Position numbers and translations under genes: made by a program. This document shows positions 24,013 to 35,716 of a stretch of 64,000 nucleotides of DNA, in pieces. The stretch is from Sycobia sp. Sy_11. Taxonomy: Eukaryota; Arthropoda; Insecta; Hymenoptera; Epichrysomallidae. The stretch lies in the NCBI GenBank assembly GCA_018907035.1, contig JACCIC010000270.1, forward strand, positions 506,001 to 570,000. Direction: 5' to 3'. How positions within the stretch are numbered: position 1 is the stretch's first letter; the number at the start of each line of letters is the position of its first letter. The notes under the pieces were generated by a model that searched no databases, was not told the origin of the DNA, and saw nothing but the letters and a program-made list of their open reading frames with translations.

Positions 24013-24718
24013 CTTACAGCGCCAAACAAAAAAATATCCTCTAATACGTATGAGAACCCTTTCGCTCTACATATAGTCGTAAATGTCTAAGTTAAGGACG
24101 TTCCATCATCATAGTTGAGTTTTTGGGAAGAAAGAGAGCACCCTGGTATCGATCAGATTCTAATCTTAAGAACCGAGACGTGCTTCTCCGCTCTCTCTCT
24201 CTCTTGTCCATCTTCTTTTCATCTTGACCACTGACGTCTTATGTATAAAACTTAATTTCATAAAACTCACCGAAAGCCCTTTGCTGCTATCATTACCCCT
24301 CCCCCCATTTCTTGGTCGTCCGTCGAGTTTTTCAAGTCCCGTTTTTTCAATGTGATTTTAAAAGTAAGACCCCCTCTCCATCCACAGAGATACAAAGCCG
24401 CGCACGCAGAGAAAGAAGCGGTGACCCGCGCATTATTGAGAACAGCGCGAACGTAAGCAACGCTCGCTCGAAGCGACGAAATCCAATTTTCCCTGCCTCG
24501 ATCGTTCCAATAAATCCCCGCTGTCTCGCCCGCCGAACGAAAAGCTCGAATCGTCGTCCGTCCTACTTCCTAGACGAAGACTGCGTTTCTTTATTCCCTG
24601 GGTGATGTTCGCTTTTTACGCCCCTCCCCCCTAACCCCTTCATCGGTTGCCCCGCCACCCCGAGACTGGTGGCATGGCGTCTTCGTTCCTCTCCGTGTAC
24701 AATATGCCCGCCTGCGTG

Positions 24719-24720
<2 letters not shown>

Positions 24721-24769
<49 letters not shown>
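24721..24769 (+). repeat. (GA)24 microsatellite
   Basis: Perfect run in a GC-rich block. Confidence 0.95.
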
Positions 24770-24773
<4 letters not shown>

Positions 24774-24850
24774 GAGTTACACTTCCGCTCGTGCGAGCGT
24801 GTAAATGCGTATGATATGTAATAATAACCCGAGACGTGGTAGCGACGAGG

Positions 24851-26100
24851 TGTTGAGGTGTCGTGATTGAAGCGCCGTTCTTCTTTAATGCTATATGGCT
24901 CTTGGCGATGAGAAGAGAATTATTTAATAAATGCTTACGAAGTTTGAATGTTATTGCGCTACAGTGTTATATAATAGTAATGACGTATAACGACAATGCT
25001 TGATAAGTGATATTATGTAGATCAACAATGTTATACATAATAATTAACATAATCGATTTATCAAAAACTTTCAGGTTTCTATAAGCTGTCTAACGATACT
25101 TGATAACATAATTCAAGTTCAGATATTTATTACTCTCAAGCAACTAAGCCAATGAAAAATAAATTCCAAGGAATTAAAATTAATATAAAAGTGAAAAATA
25201 AAATCAATTGCATACTAATTTTAAACTGTAGCAATTACATACATTTATATAAAATGTCCATATTTTCCGAAACAAAAGCACGTAAAGAAATGCACTTACG
25301 TACACTTAACATCATTTTCCTTCTAATTTTATGGTAATATAAGACAATTTCCGAAAGTTGCACTTTTGCATCATCATGAGGGCGTCCTCTAATATTTGTA
25401 CCCCTCCCCCCCCCCCAATCGACGCATAAAGCGATTAATCTAAATTTACTCTGTACGCTTCGATTATGTCTCACATATTTTAATGCAACGAAAAATATGA
25501 AACAAATTGTCTATTTTCATGTAATTATAAGATAATTAATACAACAAAGTTATAATTTTGAAAAGAAAGATTTGCTGTCTGTTTTTCAAACATTTCTTGC
25601 TTATGCAACGTAAAAGCCTCAATGCAATTTTAAGAACATTTTATTAGACATACAATAATATTCAGATTCTTCTTATAAATCTTATATTAGAATTTAGTAA
25701 TTTTTCTTTCAATTTTGCACCTCTCTCCTCCATATTAAAATATTTATATAGTAATCTTTGTTAAATTTCCCTCTATTATCACGTAAAATAAATATTTCGG
25801 CCCTCATCGACGCCACGCACATACGTATAATTCCGCGTAATTTTGGCGGATCTAAAACGCCATATCGCCCAAAATATCCCGTATTCACGCACGAGAGTGG
25901 CATATCCATCATTCATTTATCATCCAATCAAAGTAACAGTTTCGCGGGCGTATAAAATTAAATTTCATCACCGACCAATCGAGCAAAGTTGTAATTACGA
26001 TTTAAAAGCCGTCGAAGGACATTCGGCCCCGTGGACCCGTGCAATCTCAACTCGATTAAGGACTACACTATATTATACGCTCCGATTATAACATAAAGCT
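24851..26100. other. AT-rich unique sequence
   Basis: A long stop-filled island without arrays, broken only by a C-run at 25404-25417. No gene seen. Confidence 0.6.
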
Positions 26101-26287
26101 TTATTGCCCGAGTCGCCCGGCAAGCTGTGCCTCTCGCGCAGCAGCGGTATGGTTCTCCCTCCGCCCCCTCCCACCTCCCTCGGCCGCCCTCCTGCCGTCA
26201 AAACTGCACGCTCGATGCATCCTCAAACGGAGCGTGGCTCCTCTCCTCCGGACCCCTCGCTATTGCACCAGGTGGTCGACTTCCCTA

Positions 26288-26312
26288 CCCCCGCTCCCCC
26301 CCACCCCTCCCC
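26288..26312 (-). other. G-quadruplex motif on minus strand
   Basis: On the + strand there are four C runs (5, 8, 4 and 4) with loops of 3, 1 and 1 nt. This gives a canonical quadruplex on the minus strand and an i-motif candidate on the plus strand. Confidence 0.45.
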
Positions 26313-26569
26313 GGCCCTCTTCGCGGCCGACCCGGTCGAACTCCCCTGCGCCGTCCGTGACCCGCTTCGCCGGGAGTCCGTCACGCGCGCCCGACCGCCC
26401 GCCCGCCCCGAGGCCCGATGAAGCGTGGCGCAGCGGGCAGGACTGCGGCTGGCGGCTGCCGAGAGGTCGTAAAGAGACCGGCGCGCGGGCGCGAACGCGG
26501 GAGAAGTCGACGGCAGCGGTAGCTCGCGGGAAATGGAAAAATCAAAATTCACGCTCGGCGTGAGAGAGG

Positions 26570-26575
<6 letters not shown>

Positions 26576-26604
<29 letters not shown>
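26576..26604 (+). repeat. (AG)14 microsatellite
   Basis: Perfect run within purine-rich sequence. Confidence 0.9.
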
Positions 26605-26609
<5 letters not shown>

Positions 26610-27369
26610 TAGGGAGAAATTTCCTTCCCGCGACGTGTCGTAAAGGGCAAAACAATAAAAAAAAAGCCGACGCGTAAAGCTTTTCATTTATTTCGGTGGA
26701 GACCGACACTTGAGAGAGCCCTCCTCCAGGTCCCCCCTCCCGCCCGCCTCTTTTTACGTTCAGAAATTGAATTCGGAAAGACGCGGTTAAAGCGCCCCTC
26801 CCCCCCTCACCAGTCCCATCGCCATTTTAGGTGGTATGGGGGGGGGTAGTAGAAGAGAGCTTGGAAGCAGTTTACGGAATACATATACATTTATACATAC
26901 GATCCTCGGTACACGCTAGTATTATTTTTATTTTACGTCGCTTCGCTCCCTCGTACTTTACACACAGGGATCCTTGTCGTTTACGGCGCGATGTTCGATT
27001 CGCGTTCAGTCACTTCCCCCGTCGCGCATATTACTGCGCAAAACGACGATTATTATATACATATATATATAGATAAATTGAAAAAACATAAGACCTGATC
27101 CGACCAATCGGTGAGTGTTGCCGTATCCGCTGCCTATTACGATGCGCGCTTAGAGTTTCCAGCAGGCGAATGACCGCGTGATCGACCAACCGCGACGCCC
27201 ACTGGACTGAGCTCCATTTTCGGAACTCTAGTGTCTCCCTGTCCATTGCCTCAACCGAGACCTGCGAAATTCTCTCGAAAAGATTCGCCGGAGACGAATC
27301 GCGCCCCGGGTCGAACTTTTTTCCTCCCTTTATATTCCTTCCTCTATACTACCCGGGAACAGAAGCACC

Positions 27370-27392
<23 letters not shown>
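27370..27392 (+). repeat. (CT)11 microsatellite
   Basis: Start of a pyrimidine-rich domain. Confidence 0.9.
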
Positions 27393-27400
<8 letters not shown>

Positions 27401-28730
27401 CCTCCCCCATCGTGCCGCACGCCTCGCCTACTCTCTATTCTCCTCGTTCTTTATCCGCCGGCTCTTCTCACCTTTATTCTTTAATTTCTGCTCCTTTATT
27501 CACGCGCCAGCGGCGCAGCTCGCTCGCTCGCCCCTGCTCTCGCCCGCCGCCCACGGCCTCGCCTGCTCCATTTTTCAGTTTTCACTTTTATTTCGGTCCG
27601 TGGGCTCCGGCTTTTTATTGTCGCCTCTCCTCCACCTCCGCCTCCGTCCTCCTCCCGGCGCTTTTCCGCGCGCGAGCGCAGGAATTCTGAGCGGAATTGT
27701 TTACCGTCGTCCGTTCTTCCGTGCGCGAACGTTGTTTCTTTACCCATCCCCTCCTCCATTTTCCACCACTTTCCGTCTCCACCCCCTCACCGGCTTGTTT
27801 TTTTCCACGTTCGCGAAAGGAGAAAAAAAAGAAACACCTATTTTAAGGCAGGTGTGTTTCCTCGCTCGTGCAAATATGCAAAATGTCCCGCTGAACGCGA
27901 ACGCAGAGAAGGAGCGAGAAGCGTTCGCGTTTCAAAAATATTTTATACAAATGCGCGATACGCCGAGATTTGTTCCTCTACCTGCTGTGGCGTTCGGCAG
28001 TAAAAATTACGCCCGCCATTGTACGGGCAGACGCGGGGCGTAAAATAATAATGCAGCCGAATATTAATTCGGCGGGTGGAAATTTTAATTCGGAAAAATA
28101 TATATAAAAGAGAGGTTATTTTTTTCCAGTGCTTTTTTTTTTTTTTTACTGTTTGTTTCGAGCGCTATACAGCCGGCGTTTAATACCTAATCCTCTCGCT
28201 GCCTCCTTCGCTCCGCGAGCCCGCAAAAAGGTGCATGTATATATATGTATATATAGGACCTTTCGGCCCGGCGCACACTTTTTTCATTATTCGTAACTCT
28301 CCGTAACCCTCCTCGCCCGCCCCCTCCACCTGGACTTTTTATTTCTTCTTTCTCACTTCCATTCGCTCGTCCGCGCGAGCGTATAGAACGAAATTGCGCG
28401 CCCCGCCCGCGGGAGGCGCAAAAAGCGCGCATCGGGGGCAACAACAATGACCCCCCCCCCTTGTCGAATGTGCGTTGCATTGCACATTTTATTGCCCCTA
28501 TACTCCCCACTCGCGCGCCATCCCTCTCCGATTCGGCTCGGCTCCTTCTTCACGCGCTTTTATCCATTAAGCCGCTGGGGTCGCTTCGCTTCGTTCTAGT
28601 TCCTTTTACTAAATGGCTAATTCGCGCCGGCCGTCGCGCGCTCGCGGACAGGAAGGATTTCTGGCCGAACCGCGGCAATTTGTATATATTGTGTATATAT
28701 AAGACCGTGTATAAGAAGGTTTTTATCTAA

Positions 28731-29438
28731 AGACTTGACGAAACGAGAAACGGCAGAAAAGGAAAAAGAATTAAATTTGAAAAAAATACTTTTTATTAAA
28801 AACAGCGTACTATATAATAAAAATCATCCCACTACGTTAGATTTGCCATTGATTCTACAATCATTAGTCTTACAGTGTAAAAATATTTTCGAAAAACAAT
28901 TAGTTTCAGAAATCAACCATCGACAATGAAAGGGAATTTTCATAATAAGCATTTACCGTTCCCGCCAGTCAATGGTTTTGGGTAATATAAAACAATTTTT
29001 TGAATTTCATTGCACTTCGGCCTTCTTTATATTGGACACTCAGTTGAAATAAATAATATTTTCGTTATTTCCATGGTATAACAATCAAACAGTGTATAGA
29101 TACATATTTGTTTAAACTTATTAATTGTTTAAAACTGCACGAATACTGGATAATATTTCGTTCAATACAGGTTCATTGGCATTTTTATTTGATTCATCGA
29201 TTCATGAGCTTATTTCTCAAAAAATGTTATTGTAACATATCGTGCATTGCGAATAAAATTTCTTTTATCAAAATAATTTACAAACATTCCAAATATTGTC
29301 GGGCGATTTTCAAAGATTTTTTTATTAATTATTTAACAATGATTCGATGATATTTAAGTTTGATAAAAAAAATTATCATTTGATCACTGACAAATGTTGG
29401 ATTTTATAATCAATTGCGTTTATTTTATTCTGTTTCAG
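28731..29438 (+). other. AT-rich intron-like tract leading to ratchet point 2
   Basis: Stop-filled, rich in A and T runs, and ending at the CAG of ratchet point 2. Confidence 0.6.
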
Positions 29439-29444
29439 GTAAGC
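29417..29444 (+). other. Candidate recursive-splicing ratchet point 2
   Basis: The stretch GCGTTTATTTTATTCTG runs into TTTCAG at 29433-29438, and GTAAGC starts at 29439. It shares the core CTGTTTCAG|GTRAGC with ratchet point 1 and has the same orientation. The purine-free run before CAG and the strong donor hexamer make it the better match of the two to the insect ratchet consensus. Branchpoint-like sequences (CTGAC, TATAAT) lie 30-60 nt upstream. The site is at the 3' end of an AT-rich, stop-filled island, as expected for an intron. No host exon is identified. Confidence 0.6.
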
Positions 29445-29502
29445 CGCTCCTCCACAAAACGAATTCGAACGCTCTAATCCCGCCTCGATTCAATTGTCTA
29501 TC
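29439..29502 (+). other. Candidate cryptic recursive-splicing exon 2 (64 nt)
   Basis: The exon is bounded by the ratchet CAG and by TCTATC|GTAAGTAT, with the donor GT at 29503-29504. Frame 1 hits TAA at codon 13 and frame 2 hits TAA at once. Frame 3 is open, but 64 nt shifts the reading frame. It has the same layout and similar size as the 82-nt segment after ratchet point 1, which argues that both donors are functional parts of the recursive sites. A long (TA)n array starts within the donor itself, at position +6. Confidence 0.5.
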
Positions 29503-29506
29503 GTAA

Positions 29507-29507
<1 letters not shown>

Positions 29508-29561
<54 letters not shown>
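29508..29561. repeat. (TA)27 microsatellite abutting a 5' splice site
   Basis: The run begins inside GTAAGTATATA, so its first unit is position +6 of the cryptic-exon donor at 29503. Confidence 0.95.
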
Positions 29562-29563
<2 letters not shown>

Positions 29564-30170
29564 TCTGACGGGTCTCGCCTTACAAGATAATACGGGATAA
29601 TATGCATTGATTGAAATCCCCTCGAAGAGCCGGCCAGCCGCTTGCCCGCCCCGAACTCCCTCCTCCCTCCCGCCGTCCGGCGCGAAAATCTTATTTATCC
29701 CAATTGTTTTGACGGGAATTGCGCACCTGAATTGCCGCACCTCGTTGGTCGTGCCGGCTATACCGCCGCTGCTGCTGCTTCCACCGCTGCCCCATTGCTC
29801 CCTGTAAGAAGGGGATGGGCGAGGGCGAGGGGACGTGGGAGAAAGAGACGCGAGGAAGAAAAAAAAAGGGTCACGAGACTCGCGTAGCACTTTGACCCGC
29901 TATCTGCGAGCGGCCAGATCGAGCGAATAAAGCGGGAGACGGATAAAATGAGCGAGGAGGCCGGGGGCGGGGGGCTGGGTGGAGAAAAGGAACGTGTAGG
30001 GATGGGTGAGGAGGGACTTTGAAAAAAAGAAAAAGCGATAATAGAGTGTCGGTAAATCCTCTCTCGCGCCTCGAGTCGATCGCGGATTAACCTCACCTCT
30101 TAGCCCGTGCGGAAAACGCGAATTGGAGCGAGTGTCTCTCCCGCGCCTTCTTTCACACTCTCGTAGTTTA

Positions 30171-30171
<1 letters not shown>

Positions 30172-30194
<23 letters not shown>
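30172..30194 (+). repeat. (TC)11 microsatellite
   Basis: Part of the pyrimidine-rich domain at 30.1-31.4 kb. Confidence 0.9.
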
Positions 30195-30201
<7 letters not shown>

Positions 30202-30816
30202 CTTTTCCCCCGATCGCAGCTACTTCCGCATCCTTTTATCCATCCTTAACCACCCTGCCCCCTTTCCGATTATTTCGTCGCCGAACTCCCCCACTCCTTC
30301 CATCGTCCTCACACCCCGACCTCATTTTCATTCGTGCTGCCCACCTCATACTTTATAATCCCTCCTTCTCTTATATACGCGTGTGCAGCTCCGTTCTGTT
30401 CTTTTGTCCCAGGAGCTTCGACACTCTGTCTCTATCTTTCTCTCTCTTTCTCTCTATCTCTCTCTGCATATCTGCTCGTTCTCGCCTATTTTACCGCGCG
30501 CAGCGGCACTTTATATCTCCTCCTCGGACTGCTCCGCGAGCAGTGTATCAATTTCGGTCGAATGAGCGGTGGGTAGTACCTAATTCAACCTCCTCCCCTC
30601 GCACATTCTGTTTAACCCCTTTTTCTATATTACTTTCCCCGTTCGCTTTTTTCTTACCCGACCCATCTTCCATTCCTCCATATAAATCTAGAAATGCGGA
30701 TTTAATGTTTTCCCGAAGTACGACTTAACCGCACGAACCAAAATCGATGATTTTGGCGAATCCTCCGCCGCGAAGTTTGGGGGATGTAAAATAGGCTGGA
30801 TTATCAGCTTCCTTCG

Positions 30817-30818
<2 letters not shown>

Positions 30819-30850
<32 letters not shown>
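30819..30850 (+). repeat. (CT)16 microsatellite
   Basis: Perfect run. Confidence 0.95.
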
Positions 30851-30854
<4 letters not shown>

Positions 30855-31139
30855 CTCTACACACATACACACACGTGTATATATCCCTTCTGAAAATCTT
30901 TAATCTGTAACGTTTATTTGTAATTGAATGTAGGACAAAAAGTGAAATGCCGCACAAAAGTGCAATCCCCATCGAATTTCGCACAATATTGCGCAGTCTT
31001 ACCCCTTCCTCTTTTCACGTTGCTTTCTTTCCTTTAATTTCCTTTTATCTTAATTCTTCCTTCTATTGAGTCTCCACCGTCTCCTCCGTCACCTCCTCGC
31101 AACGTCTATTTCAATTCCCATTCTTCGCCAACTATTTGT

Positions 31140-31145
<6 letters not shown>

Positions 31146-31170
<25 letters not shown>

Positions 31171-31171
31171 C
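31146..31171 (+). repeat. (CT)13 microsatellite
   Basis: Perfect run. Confidence 0.9.
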
Positions 31172-31328
31172 CTCTATTCTCTTAATTCCGGTTCCATTCT
31201 TTCCGCGCTTCAGCTCTAAATCTCGCCTCTCTGCATTCCCGGCGCTGCAGTCGAGAAACTCTTTCGCTCTCCGATGGCGCACCTCGGCCGCTGTTCCCTC
31301 TCGTGGGACAACTAATGCATCTCTCATT

Positions 31329-31351
31329 CTCTCTCTCTCTCTCTCTCTCTC
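31329..31351 (+). repeat. (TC)11 microsatellite
   Basis: Followed by imperfect CT/GT repeats to 31386. Confidence 0.9.
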
Positions 31352-31719
31352 GCTCTCTGTCTGTGTCTGTCTATCTGTCTCTCTCACTCTGCGAAGCAGC
31401 GGCGAGAAGAGCCGTAGACGGGTACATATAGATTCCCACGGACAAGGGGGGGTGGGGGTGGGTAGGATTATCCTCCATTCCCTCGATCGAATACCGCGCG
31501 ACGAGGGTCTATATAACGAGAGGATACTCGGCCACCCTCATTCCCGATTCTACGGCGCGATCCTTGTCGTCGTCGTCGTAGCCGCCGACCCCGTCCCCCG
31601 TCTCCGTCGTCTTGCGAGCGCCCGGTCAAGCCTCGAGGCGCCCCGCCTCGCGAACGAGAGATTCGCGGCCGCTCTTGACTTTTGGCCTCCGAATCGCGCG
31701 CCGTCTTCGAGGGGTTGGC

Positions 31720-31745
31720 GGGCGGGTTGTGGGGGCGGGGAGGGG
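31720..31745 (+). other. G-quadruplex motif
   Basis: Five G runs (GGG, GGG, GGGGG, GGGG, GGGG) with loops of 1, 4, 1 and 1 nt make this one of the strongest candidates in the window. Confidence 0.5.
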
Positions 31746-32625
31746 TTTCGGATGATTGTATATTTTCTTCTCGCCCCCGCGCCACGAAGTCCTCTATCCT
31801 CGAGGACCGAGAACGTAAATTTTCCATCGTCCAAGCTTACGTCGTACTCGAAGGAAGTGTACCCTCCCCTCCCGCCGCCTTTTTTGCTAAATATTTATGA
31901 TATCCCTTTCCCGCGCGCTTCGCTCGCGAGCTCTGCTCGAAACGTGGAGCTTTCCTGCGCGCGACCCATAGACCCTCATATACATTGACTGTACTGCAAC
32001 AGCTTGCAGCTTTATAAATAATCTCGGTGCTTGCAGCTCCGGCATCGTAAAGTTTCCGGGCTTACCGAGAGAGAGAGAGGGGAGGGTGGGGGAGAGATTC
32101 ACGCGCGGAATGCTTACGAAGTATTTGTACGTGTAGGAGCGCCGGGAGAATTTGGGCCGAAAGATTTTGGGCGCAGTTTGGAGTAAATTTCTTTGGAAAT
32201 TTTTTAGCGTCCGATCGCTATATAATGCTACATCAGAACCCGCGTGTCAGGTCGATATTTGAAATAAATTGCTCTCTCTCTCTCTCTCTCGCTTTTTTTT
32301 TGTACAAAAACGTTTCTTTACCTCCCTTACGTACGACCACATTTCTACTACTTTATCATCCACCCCTGGCCCGAAATTTTGAGAGCCAAGATGCAGAGAC
32401 AAGCGTCGGCGCTTTAAGAAACTGGCAGCATGTATAACGACTCGGCATGAAGTGCATCGAACGCATAAAGCTCGTGGCAAGGGGAAGGGCGGGGGGGGGG
32501 CTAAAAATGACTTATACCCGTATTAGTGCACGAAACTCATGGGCCGCGAGGCTAAAATGAGCGTATACTGGCATTACCATACTTTACACCGCGACCGGAG
32601 CGGACGCAAGCGCGGGATATAATAC

Positions 32626-32628
<3 letters not shown>

Positions 32629-32670
<42 letters not shown>
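32629..32670 (+). repeat. (AC)21 microsatellite
   Basis: Perfect run. Confidence 0.95.
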
Positions 32671-32672
<2 letters not shown>

Positions 32673-33008
32673 AGAGACGGGGCAATTCATTATTGTTTGA
32701 CGAGCCGGAGACGCGCTCTTCTCGGCACAGGGCGAGTGTCAATCTTGTCCCGGCAATTACCGCACTCTGGCTCTGCTCGCCCTCTCCTCACCCGGCGGGC
32801 CGCCTCTTTGGCCCCGGCGGCGGCTCGCGCGCCTCGTGTATTTAGACGTCGCGTTCATCGCCGCGCTCGATCTTCCCTCTGCTATAGTACTCCAATTCGA
32901 GTGTACAAATGTGGGTGTAGGTATACATGCACGTGCACGTTCCATAAGTGTTTGCACTGTTCGGCAATATCGAGCCTCTCCCTCTCACTTCTAAGTGTCT
33001 AGATGTGC

Positions 33009-33033
33009 GTGTGTGTGTGTGCGCGCGCGCGCG
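33009..33033 (+). repeat. (GT)6(GC)6 compound repeat
   Basis: Alternating purine-pyrimidine tract. Confidence 0.85.
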
Positions 33034-33480
33034 TGCATAGAAGCTGGAGCAAGGATAAAATGTGGGAGTACCGCCAACTAGCGCAAGGAGGGCGAGATAG
33101 AGCGGGATGGGTCTAGGGGGAAAACTTATGTTTTACGGGAATCCAATACTTTTCCTGTAGAAGCTATCTCACCCCTCCCCCCCTTCCCATCCCGTGCAAA
33201 CACTCGACCCTAATTTTCGCATCGACATATGATAATAATAATGTTACGTTATGAGCGCGCTCTCGCCTCCCCGAGCTTTACGAGAGCGGCTGGCGCGCCC
33301 CCGAAACTCTCGAGAGCCGAATACGATATTTTCGAACGTGAGTGGAATGCCCGCGCGTGTCTCTGGCTTTGATTAGTAAATTGGCAACGGCATTAGTGTC
33401 GAAATGATCGATGCGCTACGTTGGTCGTCTTTTCCTTTTCTCTTTTTCCTTTACTTTCCGCTCGAGTTCTTCCTACGATG

Positions 33481-34450
33481 CTTGAATGGCTCCGCCGAGA
33501 GAACAAAATTCGAAATGAGAACGAATAAGTTGTAAGGAAAGAGTATATTTTAATAGAGGTTTTTAGTTGTAATAATGATCAGTTATTTTTCATAGATGGA
33601 AAGTCTCATTAAAATTTAGAGGTCAAGGATTTTAGATGATCGATGTTTCTAAAAAATAGGTAAAATTAGTATATATACTAACATCTTAAGTCAAAAAAAT
33701 ACATTAATCTCAGGCGGAGTGACTATAGTGAACAGCTCGTCCTAATAAATTATCGTTAATGTACATATTTTATTTTGGATTAATTAATCTGATAAAAATC
33801 CGTTGAATGAAAAATTTTGAAAGATGCTTAAATCATAAAATATAATCAGAAATTCGATTTTACTCAAATTCGAAGAATTATACTTTTTCTCATCTAAGTA
33901 AGCCCCGTACAAAATCGAGGTACAGTTATTACTTAATTTTCACTCTTTCACTGTTTTACTACGACATGGCACACGGCTATACAGAAGGGAATTGGACGTG
34001 AGCAATTGTTAATAATAAAGTTTTTCATAGCAGCTGATTACAAGCCTCTCTGTATTGGACATCATACAATTAGGATCTATAAACTTACTTTTCAGTTCTT
34101 TACATTTGTTCTAGTGAAGTCTTAAATTGCAGTCTTCATTTGTGAAGTCATTTGAAAAGTTTTAAATGTACACTACAGATGAAAATCGCTAATTAAGGGA
34201 ACGGAACATCAGCTCGGAAAATTATAGAACGCACTAAATAGACGCTTATAAAAACTATCCATTAGCCATGCAATCTTAATACCACGGCATAACCAAAAAC
34301 CCCTTCCAGCCTTCATCGTTAAAATGCCAATCGCTGTGACTCTATATACATACACAAAGACATTCACATTACCGACCGAGCTCAATCATATAGAGCTGAG
34401 TTTGTCCGTTCTTTAAGCACTTTTGGTATTATTTATTTTAAAGTACATAT
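33481..34450. other. AT-rich unique sequence
   Basis: Contains a 16-bp palindrome at 33666. No gene seen. Confidence 0.6.
33666..33681. repeat. 16-bp AT palindrome
   Basis: TTAGTATATATACTAA is a perfect palindrome in an AT-rich island. Such palindromes are expected fairly often in AT-rich DNA. Confidence 0.4.
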
Positions 34451-34560
34451 ATAGCATCAGCTGCCCCTGAGAAATCTACCGTGCCGCCCCGCGCAGCCGG
34501 CGGTTCTACATCCCCACAAGGCCGATCTATCCCTAGGCCAATCGGAAGAGAGGAGAGGGC

Positions 34561-34564
<4 letters not shown>

Positions 34565-34604
<40 letters not shown>
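34565..34604 (+). repeat. (GA)20 microsatellite
   Basis: Perfect run. Confidence 0.95.
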
Positions 34605-34607
<3 letters not shown>

Positions 34608-34673
34608 CGGTTGTTATTCCAAACGTATTTTCGCATCGACGTATCGAATTGCCAGTGAATTTTCAACCTATTT

Positions 34674-34675
<2 letters not shown>

Positions 34676-34723
<48 letters not shown>
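34676..34723. repeat. (TA)24 microsatellite
   Basis: Perfect run 70 bp after the GA array. Confidence 0.95.
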
Positions 34724-34724
<1 letters not shown>

Positions 34725-35690
34725 GCTTGGATGGCGCCAGGGCATCGACGTCGCGCGTGCTCCTGCGCATCCGTAATCGGAGACCGGAAGCTTGGCGCCT
34801 CTTCCTACAATATCCTCCCGTTCTTTACTAAATACGGAAGCAGAAGGGGTCCGAGGGTAAAGTAATAAAAATAAGGGCGGCGGGGGGGGGGGTTGAACGG
34901 AGAGAAAAAATCGGGGCGCGACGTGCATCAGGCAGACAAAATCAGATTTTTAATTCGCTTTATGCGATGATTTCCCGCCTGTCATTGGAGAATTTTTTCA
35001 ATTCGCAATTCTGCTCGAACGCCACCAGTTTGTTTAGTAACTCTCTACCTTCGTGTAAAGCTGTGAGGTCTTGGATTGTGTTGGACGCTGTATAAGCGGC
35101 GGGGGTGAACGGAACAACTTATATCTCTATACTCGTGATTCCATAGTTTTCCATTTTTTTTTTTAGATTTCACCACTGTCTAGTGCAACTTTTTGCGCTC
35201 TGTCTCGATCTCATTTCTCGTTTTCATTTCTTCGGTACATGCGCAGGCGAATCGTTAAAGCTTGCGTCGTTCGCAATAACCTTCATATACGAACTGAATA
35301 AAAATAATTATTACTAACATTTATATAAGCAAGATTTCAACAATACGACAATTAAGACAGATATACTTAAAAAGATACGAATCCCAAAAGTTTACCTCAA
35401 AAATACACGGAACGATATTAAAATAGCAGACGCATCGACGTAACGGGACGAGTGTAAGAATTTACGGCCACCGCCTCTCTGCCCCGCGGAAAACCATTGA
35501 ATCACCCGCATTTCTCCGCTTTTCTTCCCGCGCCAAGGGAAAAAATCTCCCCGTCTATTTATCATTTTCGCCAGAACGCGCGCGCTCTACGAGTAAAAAT
35601 AAAAGTTTATAAAACCGCGCGCGAGCAGGGCATTAAAAAAAAGGCCTCTGTACGTCGCGTCATATCTACAACCCCACTACCCCCTCTCGC

Positions 35691-35716
35691 TCTCTCTCTC
35701 TCTCTGTCTCTCTCTC
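35691..35716 (+). repeat. (TC)n imperfect microsatellite
   Basis: One TG interruption. Confidence 0.85.

Larger units (their letters stand above)
22301..24850. other. Mixed block with five TA arrays
   Basis: GA and TA arrays are interspersed with moderately GC-rich unique DNA. The open frame at 22943-23518 spans two TA arrays and is not supported as coding. Confidence 0.55.
26101..28730. other. GC-rich, C/T-biased block
   Basis: CpG-dense at 26.1-26.5 kb, C/T-rich at 27.25-27.8 kb. An isolated donor match CAATCG|GTGAGTGT is at 27111. No exon can be defined upstream of it. Confidence 0.55.
29562..33480. other. GC-rich region with a 1.3-kb pyrimidine-rich domain
   Basis: 30.12-31.40 kb is mostly C and T on the + strand and gives the long Ser/Leu/Phe-rich frame at 30123-30728. 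The rest is CpG-rich with one CA array. I see no gene. Confidence 0.6.

Noticed and set aside
27100..27120. Donor AATCG|GTGAGTGT as the end of a coding exon
   Set aside because: No matching upstream acceptor or start, and the upstream frame contains TA-repeat sequence and stops.
27231..28043. 270-codon Ser/Leu/Phe/Arg-rich frame
   Set aside because: It follows from a C/T-rich strand bias that suppresses stop codons. The opposite strand is also open over part of it.
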